Source: Pirellulales bacterium
GTDB lineage: Bacteria > Planctomycetota > Planctomycetia > Pirellulales > Thermoguttaceae
Direction of reading: 5' to 3'
Assembly: GCA_016935315.1 (NCBI GenBank)
Contig: JAFGRD010000042.1
Span: 1 to 64,000, forward strand
DNA length: 64,000 nt
The position numbers and the translations under genes were made by a program. Of the stretch, positions 27,753 to 36,900 are shown one piece after another (the first letter of the stretch is position 1; each line of letters begins with the position of its first letter). Under the pieces are notes generated by a model. The model saw nothing but the letters and a program-made list of their open reading frames with translations. It did not search any database and was not told the origin of the DNA.

Positions 27753-30700
27753 TCAGCAGTCCTGCGTGTCGAATCCGGCCAGCACCAAATCGACCGCCTG
27801 CTGGGCCGGACGATCGTGCCGGGACGCCCCCAGCGGGACGTCGAGCTGCCCCACCTCGAAGACCCAGACCCCGGCGGATTCCGCCGGCGCGTCCAGCGAC
27901 TTCGATCCGGCGGCCTTAGACGCCGGCACGGAAATCAGCCTCAGGGCATTGAGGAAATGCGTCTGGTTGTTCCGAGCGATCAACATGTCGGTCGCATTGA
28001 CCCGCGCATCACGATTGAAGTCGCAGGCGAAGTCGACCGGCGCCGGGTTGAGGAAGGTCCGGGGGTTGTTCCTCGCCAGCAGCATGTCGGACGCATTGAC
28101 CTTCGCGTCGGTGGTGGAGTCGCCTGCCTCGCCGACCGCGTTGCCGAAGTAGAACACGTCGTCGACGCTCAGGCCCGTGTGGGCGTTGGAGAGCACGGTG
28201 ACTTGCAGCCACGCCTTGGCCACGGCGGAGTCGTCCCAGATGACCGTCACCCGGTCAGCCCCACCGGCGCCCGCTCCGGGGCGCGTGCTGACGCTGATGG
28301 GGTCTGGCGCTGGGTTCCAGCCGGCCGGGTCGTTGTCGTTGCCGACGCGGAACCGGAAATCGGCGGCCGTCAGGGTGGCAGGCGGGCCGTCGACGTCGAT
28401 CATGATGCCGTTGATTCCTCGGCTGTAATTCGTGTAGTTGGCCAAAGTGGCCGTCTGGCCCGGCATCAGCGGCTGCTTGTCGACCGCGACGGCGTTGTCG
28501 TCGTCGTCGTTGGCTGCCGCCTGATCAGCATCGAAGGCCGAACGGTTGTAGAAGACGTAGCGGCCGGCGACGATGGTGGGCGTGGGACCAGTGAACACGA
28601 CTGCCGTGTCGGCCGCCAGCACGCCGCCGGCGAGCCCGGGAATGCCACTTGCCGTCAGCGTGTAGGGCTGGCCGGGCTCGAGGATCGAGGTGGTCAGCAC
28701 CACCGTTTGCCCATCCGGCTGCAACGCCGCCGCCAGCACGTCGGCCGCGTCGATCGAGTAGCGGGTCGCGTTCTCCGCGGCCGCCGCGACGACCGCCTCG
28801 CTGAACGCAATCTGAACGTGTTGGTCGTCGATCACCTGGGCCGGGCCGATCGTCATGACGGCGACCGACCAAGGGGTGCTTCGGTTGCCTTCGAGCTGCT
28901 GGCCGTTGACGGCCGAGATCTCGTAGGTGTAGAGAGTGGCCGGCTGGGCGGTCACGTCGCTGAACGTCGTGGTGGCCGAGTTGCCGATCGCGATACCGTC
29001 GCGATAGATGCGGTAGTGATCGATGCCCGACTCGGGGTCGATTGCCGGATCCCAAGCGAGATCAATCTGCGTGTGGCTGGGCACGCCGGCGAAAAGGTCC
29101 TGCGGCGGCGAGGGCGGCGTGTCGTCGTAATTGACTCGCCCCGGCGAGCCGCCCGGCAGACTCGGCCCCCAATGGATCGGGTCGTTGCCATAGGCACCCG
29201 ACGGGGCACGCGCCAGCGACACCCCGCCCACGTTTGCCTCGACGGGCCATGGCCATTCCACACCATAAGCGACCTGGTCGATGGCAACGTAGGGCACGAA
29301 GCCGTCGAGTTCCGGATCGCCGGGCCGGCTCAACACAACGTCCTCTCCGCTGTCGCTGAGCGAGCCTGAATAGGGTCCGAACACGGCTGCGGTCGGTGGA
29401 ATCTGGTGCGTGGCCCGGAATTCAGCCGGATCGATCGGCACGACCAGTGCATAGCCGCCCCCGGGAATGGTCACGCCCTCGGGGAAGCTGAACTGGACTC
29501 CCCGGCTCAGCCGCCAGGTGTTGGCCGGATAGAACGGATCGTACAGCGACACGGGCCAACTCGATGTATTGTGGAGCTCGAGAAACTCCTCGCTGCCGCT
29601 GGCCGGGCGATACATGATTTCGTTGATCACCACCGGGCCGACCCGGGGCGGGGCGTTGGCGTCGTTGAAGGTGGAGTAGCTCAGCGCCGTGAAATCGGCC
29701 GCCCCCGTGCTGGTCACGTAGCGCCCGAACGAGATTTCCCGGTCGCCGGCCCCGAAGCCGACCGAAATGCGGTATCCCCCCAGCACGTCGCCCTGAGCCG
29801 AAGTGAGACAGGCCTCCTCGCCCAACTCGCTGAAGCCGAAACCGACCAGCGAACCGGGATTGCCCGATCCCACGCCGAAATGGGACAACTGCGTCAGCAC
29901 CAGGAACCCGCCTGGAAGTATCTCCGTGCCTTCGGCGATCCGATACTTCATCAGGTCGTTGTGGTTATCGCTGAGGAACCAGCCGCCGACCGCGATGGTG
30001 TGGTCGGTGGTGTTGTGCAACTCCACCCAGTCGCCGAGGAAGCCATCGGTATGGCTGAGCAATTCGTTGATCACCAGATCGCCGGGGTTGGGGCCCGGGT
30101 CCGCCTCGCCGGGCGATCCGCCGATCCAACCGCTGGGACGCCAGCTCGCGGCCATGCCCCAGGTGCTCGGCTCGGCGCCGGAATGGACGATCACCAGCGA
30201 AAAGCCGCCGCCGTCGGTGATCGGATACCAATCGTCGTCGAGGTAGTCGAAATCCAGGATCGTTGCTCCGACCGAGTCACTCAGCAGCAGGTGCTCGCCG
30301 CCGTTGCCCAGACTGTTCGTGTAGCTACCCGCGATGTTGACGCCGGTGCCATATCGGGCACGAAAGGCCGTCTGGTCTTTAACGACGACCACGTGTTCCG
30401 CCGGCTGGAGAGCGATATCGCCGAACGTGAACCCGATTCCTCCCGAGATGCTCACCCCATCGAGTTGGATGGCCTCCATGCCGATATTCTGCAACTCGAT
30501 GAACTCGAAATCGTCCTTGTCGTCGAATCCCGCCGCGCGTTCTGCCGCCGAGGGGTCCGCGGGATTGTACATGATTTCGGTGATCCGCAGCGGGAAGACG
30601 TCCTTCGCCTCGGTCGCGAAGTCGGCAAGGCCGGCAGCCGGCGGACTGCCGTCGAGCAGCCACCGCGGTTCGAGCGGCTCCAGGGCCAGCCGCCCGGTTC

Positions 30701-30761
30701 GCTTGGGTTTCGGTCGCATCGAAGAAGTCGCGCGGCGCCGCCGTGAGATGCCCAGTACCAT
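27753..30761 (-). CDS. Secreted lamin-tail/FN3/dockerin-like protein (1002 aa)
   Basis: This is the smallest of the four paralogues and has no CotH domain. The ATG at 30761 has AGGGG six bases upstream; a TTG eight codons earlier is less likely. The basic N terminus leads to LEPLEPRWLLDG (~25-36). Lamin-tail domains start near 55, 228 and 376. A fibronectin type III domain (HYRIYRDG, ~553-638) and a short Ig-like segment (~640-721) follow. Then comes the shared terminal module (~732-945), with dockerin-like loops of which the second is complete (DFNRDARVNATD). It is convergent with the kinase-tubulin gene, 27 bp away. It is probably exported and surface-attached, function unknown. Confidence 0.87.
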   Translation of the reverse strand: MVLGISRRRRATSSMRPKPKRTGRLALEPLEPRWLLDGSPPAAGLADFATEAKDVFPLRITEIMYNPADPSAAERAAGFDDKDDFEFIELQNIGMEAIQLDGVSISGGIGFTFGDIALQPAEHVVVVKDQTAFRARYGTGVNIAGSYTNSLGNGGEHLLLSDSVGATILDFDYLDDDWYPITDGGGFSLVIVHSGAEPSTWGMAASWRPSGWIGGSPGEADPGPNPGDLVINELLSHTDGFLGDWVELHNTTDHTIAVGGWFLSDNHNDLMKYRIAEGTEILPGGFLVLTQLSHFGVGSGNPGSLVGFGFSELGEEACLTSAQGDVLGGYRISVGFGAGDREISFGRYVTSTGAADFTALSYSTFNDANAPPRVGPVVINEIMYRPASGSEEFLELHNTSSWPVSLYDPFYPANTWRLSRGVQFSFPEGVTIPGGGYALVVPIDPAEFRATHQIPPTAAVFGPYSGSLSDSGEDVVLSRPGDPELDGFVPYVAIDQVAYGVEWPWPVEANVGGVSLARAPSGAYGNDPIHWGPSLPGGSPGRVNYDDTPPSPPQDLFAGVPSHTQIDLAWDPAIDPESGIDHYRIYRDGIAIGNSATTTFSDVTAQPATLYTYEISAVNGQQLEGNRSTPWSVAVMTIGPAQVIDDQHVQIAFSEAVVAAAAENATRYSIDAADVLAAALQPDGQTVVLTTSILEPGQPYTLTASGIPGLAGGVLAADTAVVFTGPTPTIVAGRYVFYNRSAFDADQAAANDDDDNAVAVDKQPLMPGQTATLANYTNYSRGINGIMIDVDGPPATLTAADFRFRVGNDNDPAGWNPAPDPISVSTRPGAGAGGADRVTVIWDDSAVAKAWLQVTVLSNAHTGLSVDDVFYFGNAVGEAGDSTTDAKVNASDMLLARNNPRTFLNPAPVDFACDFNRDARVNATDMLIARNNQTHFLNALRLISVPASKAAGSKSLDAPAESAGVWVFEVGQLDVPLGASRHDRPAQQAVDLVLAGFDTQDC
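27930..28568 (-). repeat. C-terminal shared module, copy 3 (dockerin-like)
   Basis: Third copy of the terminal module, running from AGRYVFYNRSAFDA to LRLISVP, here preceded by FN3 and Ig-like domains instead of a lamin tail. It keeps the same pair of dockerin-like loops. Confidence 0.8.
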
Positions 30762-30913
30762 CAGAAACCCCTGCTGAAGGTGCAATGCGTTCGCATCGGG
30801 CCGCCCGAAAGAAACGGCCGCTGCAAACCATGGCGCGGTGGTATCTTCACCCCGAATCGGGGCATGGGCCGCGCGACAAGTACCAAGCCTGTTCCGGATA
30901 GGCCCCTATGATC

Positions 30914-30941
30914 ATTATGACCACAACTCGCGAAAGTGCAA
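30914..30941 (-). promoter_or_regulatory. Sigma-70-like promoter of the 1002-aa lamin-tail gene
   Basis: Read on the minus strand: TTGCAC (30941-30936), a 16-bp spacer, CATAAT (30919-30914). It sits only 19 bp beyond the stop codon of the next giant gene and gives a leader of about 145 nt. The -35 and -10 hexamers are identical to those of the promoter at 9483. Confidence 0.72.
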
Positions 30942-30959
30942 GGTCCTGGAGGACGCGGC

Positions 30960-33900
30960 TCAGATTCCGTACGTGGCCAGGATTTGGTCAGTGGCTTCTT
31001 TCGACGAGTCCTTTCCCGAGTGCTGGCCGCCGGCAGTGAGTTCCTCGATCGCGTAGACCCAATCCGATTCCGCCGGCGACGCGTCCCGGTCCGCTGCGTC
31101 TTGTTTCCCCGCCGGCGACAAGACAGCGTCCCGGAAAGAGGCCTTGCCGACGGCCACCTTCGTCCCCGGCACGGTAATCAGTTTCAGGGCGTTGAGGAAA
31201 TGCGTCTGGTTGTTCCTCGCAATGAGCATGTCGGTCGCGTTGACCCGCGCGTCGCGATTGAAATCGTAATGGAAGTCGACCGGCGCCGGATTGAGGAAAT
31301 TGCGCGGGTTGTTCCTCGCCAGCAGCATGTCGGAGGCGTTGACCTTCGCGTCAAGAGTCGAATTGCCCGCCTCGCCTACCGCGTTGCCGAAGTAGAACAC
31401 GTCGGCTGCGTCCAGCGCGGTGTCGTCCGTGGGCAGCATGGTGACTTGCAGCCACTGTCTCGCGATGGCGTAGTCCGGCCAAATCAGGGTGACGCGATCG
31501 GAGCCGCCGATCCCTGCACCCGACCGCACGGAAATCAGGCTCGGGTCGGCGGCAACGGCCCAGGTGCTCGGCGTGTTGCTGTTGCCCACTCGGAACTCGA
31601 AATCGTCGCTACCGAGGGCGGCAAACGTGGGCAAGCCCTCGATGTCGATCATGATGCCGTTGATTCCCCGGCTGTAGCAGGTGTAGTTGGCGAAGGTGGC
31701 CGTTTCACCCGGCAGAAGCGCCGTTTTGTCGACGGCGATGGCGTCATCGTCGGCGACGTTGGCCGAGGCGTTGTTGCCGTCAAAGGCCGAGCAGTTGTAG
31801 AAGACGTATCGCCCCGCCACGCCGGAGGCGGCCAGCAACGGCGCCTCGCCGGGTGTCGGGACGGCGGGCGTCCAGTTGCCGGCACCGTCGCCCCAAAGCT
31901 CTTTCCCCGCCCGATTCAACGACAGGCCGCCACCGTCGGCCTCGGCCGGCCACGGCAGTTGGTCGTCGTATCGCACTTCATCCTCGACCAGGTATGGCGT
32001 GAACCAGGGCTCGTTCGCGGGCGGCGCGTCGGGCCGCTGCAACTGGACCCGTTCGCCGCCATCGTCCAGCTTCTGCGCATATCCGCCGACCAGCGGCACC
32101 GATGCGTCGATGCCGTACGCGGTTCGGAAGGCCACCAGCTTGTCGGTGTCGCCGAGATCGAAGGGCACGATTACCAGTGCCGTGTGCGGGGCAAGTTCCG
32201 TGCCGGCGGCAAAATCAAAGTCGATTCCCTTGCGGATCCGCCAGCCCGTCAGATCGACCGTCGCGACGGTCGGGTTGTAGATCTCCACGAATTCGAGAGC
32301 GTCGTCATCGAATGCGACGCTGGGATTGTAGTGGATCTCGCTGATGACCACCGGGCCGACGCGCGGGCCGCTGTTGGCGCCGTCGGCCGGGTCCAACGTG
32401 CGAGTGATCATCGGATACAGGTCGCCCGTGCCGTTGGGCCATCGCCCGAACGACTCGCCGTTGGCCGCCGCGGGGAAGTCGACGTGATCGACGAACCGCA
32501 TGGGCTTGCCGGCCGCGTCGGCCTCGAGCAGCCAGACGTCGTCACCGTGGGCGCCGTCCAGAGCGAAATCGTTCGGCCCGGGAGTCAACGGCGTCGGGTT
32601 GAAGTCGTCCTCGTCGAAGACGATGTAGCCGTCGGCGGCGATCGTGGTCCCGTCGGGAACGCGGAACTTCAGATAATTCCCGTTCGAATCGCTCAGGTAC
32701 CACCCGCCGACGTCGATCGGGTTGCCCGTCGTGTTGTGCAGCTCGATCGTGTCGGTCAGCGGCGGATCGGTATGCGAAAGGACTTCGTTGACGACGACGT
32801 CGCCGACCGGCCCACTGCCAGCGGTTCCGGGCGATCCGCCGTACTCGGCACTGGAACGCCAATGGTCGCCGTCCTCGAGGTACGTGGGCCGCTCGGGCCG
32901 GGTGTGCGGCACGGCCGCGGGATCGATCAGTTCCAGCGAGGAGCCGCCGCCGTCGGCCCGGCCCGGCCAGTTCCCCGAATCGTTGTACTCGAAGCTGTGG
33001 ATCCGCTCTCCGGTCCAATCCATCAGCATGACCCGCTCTCCCCCGTTGTCGAGGGTTCCGGTATATTGGCCGGCGATCAGCATTCCAGCCGTATCGTAAC
33101 GTTGGGCGAATGCCGCCTCGTTGGCCACCACGACGACGTACTCTCCCGGGGCGAGCGTCAGCACGTCGGCGTCGTCGAAGTCGAACTCGATTCCGAAGGT
33201 GAACTCCGCGCCCGTCAAATCGATCGTATCACCGCTGACGTTCTTCAGCTCGATGAACTCGAAATCGTCCGCGTCGGTATGGCCGGAGGCGATTTCCGCC
33301 GGCGTCGGGTCGTAGGGATGGTAGTTGATTTCGCTGATCACCAGGTTCTCGGCCGTGGCTTGCTGATCCACGTAGAAATGGGCCTTGTTCAGCGCCGACC
33401 ATTGGCCGCCCTGGTAAGTCCGGGCCTGAATCAGATGGCTCTGCAGCAACGTGATCGGGCTGCCGCCGTAAAGGACGGCGGACGTCGACGGCGTACCCGC
33501 GCTCGATCGCGGATCGCTTCCGTCGGTGGTGTAATAGATGTCCGGCCCATCGGGGTCGAAGACCAGCTTGCGCACCACGAGTTCCGGCGAGATCAACATA
33601 TCGCTGCTGCCGGCCGACGTATTGATCGCATGGATCGCCAGGACGTTGTGCGATCCCGGCACGAGCTTGTCGATGTGGTCCGAGATGTCGACGTCCTCGA
33701 AGACCACGGCCTGGTCGTCCGGATGGTTCGAGGCGGAAGAGTTCCACGCAGGCGTCCCGCTGACGTTGCGTCGGGCAACTTCCTGGCCGTTGAGATACGC
33801 CACGTAGCCGTCGTCGTACTTCATCCGCAGCGTCAGCCGGTCGATGTCGCCCAGGTCGTCGACGGTAAAGGTCTTGCGAACCAGGATGGACGTGGCACCG

Positions 33901-36900
33901 GGATCCGTCTCCGCCGGCCGGACTCTCGTCGTAATCAGGCCGCTGTAATCCGCCGGAGAATCCTCGTAGCCGAATCCCGTTGTGCCCGACGACCAGGAAG
34001 CGTCGCTGAATCCCCATGCCGTCCACGTGGTCCCCAGGTTGTTGTTCGTGGGAACCAGGTATTTCGCCTGGGTGAACTCGGGCACCACGACCGTATCCTG
34101 GTAAGTGGTCGAGCCGAGGGAGAACATCGCCAGGTCGAAGCCGGAGGGCACCTGGCCGCCGTGCTGGCTGAAGGCGGGGGCGTCGACGCCGGGATAGAGC
34201 GGCGCCAACGTGCCGTTGCGGAGCCGCGTGACCTTGAGCTGCTCCAGAATCCTCTCCGCCCGGCCGGGAAAGAAGCTGTTGATCTCGTAATTGATGGTAT
34301 TCTGCCACGTGGACTTGTTCAACGAGGAACTGCCCCAACGCGCCGACTCGGCGATGATGGCCATGTCGATCTGCGCGACCCGCTCCTGGAACCGCGCAAT
34401 GGCGTTGGCCGTCGTCAGCAGCCCATCGTTCAAGAGCCGTTCGTGGGCGCGATCGGCAAAACGGAGCCGATAATCGGGGTTGTCCATCATCTTCTGGTGG
34501 ACCCACTGCGGGTTGCTCTTCTCGAACGTGTCGCCGGCGGGGAACGGCCCGGTCCGGTCGTCGAGTCCCCGCGACATGATGTGCTCGGCGTCGTGGACGA
34601 AGAACTTGAAGCCTTCCTCACCATTACGGTTGCGCACGCCGTACCAGTTGTTGGGACTTTCGTTGCCCAGGAAGTTCGAGATCGGCGCGTCCCGGTCACC
34701 GTCGTAGAAGACCTGGATCATGTAGTCGATGAGGTTGTCCACGTCGATCAGAGCGGGATATCCGGGGTTGCGGGTGCCGTCGGGATTCTGGCCCTGGATG
34801 TAGTGGTACTTCGCGTCGGTCTCGAAGCCCAGGTTGGCCAGGTCCCACACTTGTCGCCAGGCATCGATCGTGCCGTCGGTGGCGTGGATGTTGTAGCCGT
34901 CGGTCACCTTGATGGTGTCGTACTCGTCGCGATCGCCGCCGAAGTACGATTCCCCGTAGGCCGCCTCGGCGCGCTCTTGGGTCTGATAGAGTCCCCAGTA
35001 TTGACCGTCGATGTACAAGTGATAGTAGCGGCTGCGAGTGTAGGGCTGATCCGCTTGGCCTTGTGAATCGCGAGCCCAGACATCGCGGCACATGGCGTTC
35101 GCACTGTCGTTCGCATAACTCCATGAATAGTTCTGGCTCGTGCGCAAATCGACCTTGTCGAAACTATCGACGCCTGTATCGCCGAAGAGCGGGTAGTTCA
35201 GCTTCCCCGCTCCGTACTCGTTGCGGAAGAAGAACCGGAAGGCGTGTTTGGGGTTGCCGCCGCTGCGGCTGTAACCGCCGCGGATCCGCAGGCCCATGTC
35301 GATCTGAAATCCTTCCTGCATGCCGCCGGGAAACTCCAGACGCAGTCCGCCCTGGCCGTCGTCGACCTCGATCCCGTCGGGAAAGCCGGGACCTTGCGGG
35401 TTGTCGGGATAGATCAGTTCCAGCGAAGCGGGCCGCTCCCAATCGATACCGTCGCCGTACGCGTTGACGTAGATGCCGCTGCCGGGGTCGAGCAGATTGT
35501 CCAGATCGGTCACCAGCGACATGGTGGGAATCGCCGTTAAGGCATCGAGCATCTGCGGCCCCCACGTGCTGTCGTTGACAATCGCCGGGTCCATGCCGTA
35601 TTCCATCGATTGGCCGTTGACCGATCCGGCCGGCCATCCCGCTGGTGCCTCACCGTTGGGCGACTGGGTGACCACGTCGCTGAGAAACAGGTACGTCTGC
35701 GTGTCGGTGTTTGTCGGATAGTAGTCTGTTTTGAACGCGGCGGCACGCAAGACCGTGGTCTTGTTGATCGTCAGCGGGCCGCTGTACACCGCCCCGTTCG
35801 TTTCCGTCGGCGTGCTGCCGTCGGTCGTGTAGCGGATCGTTGCCCCGGGCGTGCTCGTCGTAATCTCCAACTGGAACGGCTCCTGGAAGAAGCCGCGGTC
35901 GACGCTGAATTGCGTATCTTCAACGAAATCGATGTATCCGGCGCCGTTGGCCTCGCCCGGCGACGGCTCGGTGAAGAACCGTTGCACGTCGCCCGTGTGT
36001 GTTCCCACCAGCATCGGCAGAATCAGAAAATCGTCGTCCGAAGCGCTGTAGTTCATCCCCTGGATCGCCAACACGTTCGTGCCGGGAATAAGACGGTGTA
36101 CGTAGGCCGTGACGTTGACGCTCTCGTACACGGCCGATTGTTCGTACGTGCGCTGGGTTGTCGCGTGGGAGTTCCATTGCGCAATGCCGGTGAAGTTGCG
36201 GCGGGCGACCTCCTGGCCGTTAAGATAGGCGATGTAGCCGTCGTTGTACTTCATCTGCAATTGCAGCGAGTTCAGCGTGGACGGGTCCTCCACCTCGAAG
36301 GGAATCCGCATCCACAGCGACGCGTTCTGCCCGTGCATCTCTTCTTCCACGTTCGTCTGCACGGCGCCGCCGAACCCGGTCACCAGCAGCCCGCCGTTCG
36401 CCATGTCGCCCACCAGGTCGAACGCGTCGGCATTGAACGTGTCGTGGCTACCCGGGGCCGCAAACAGTTCCGCTTCTGCGCCGCCGCCCTGTTCGTAGAC
36501 GACCAGCCGCATGTCGTAGCTGCCGGGATCGGTGACGTTGAACACGCCGAACGTGTCGCCCGGCCCACGCGGGCCCGGATAGGAGACCGAGAACATATCC
36601 ACGCCGTTGGTCAAGGTCAGGCCGAACCCGTCGTCGCTGTTGACGCCGAACGTCCACTCTCCGGCCGAGGGGATGAGCACCGTGGCGGTCACCTCGATGA
36701 CGAAGTTATCCGTGTCGGTGCCGATCACCGTGCCGGGATAGGGCACGTTGCCGCCGTAGTGCCCGTCCGACCCGGTGTTGAAGTAGTTGATCGTCTCGGC
36801 GATTTCCGCCTCGATCCACTCTTGCTGGCCGGGGTCGGCAATCAACGATTCGGCCGCGGCGAGGCTGTCGATCGTCACGCCGTCCTTGGCCTTGATCACG

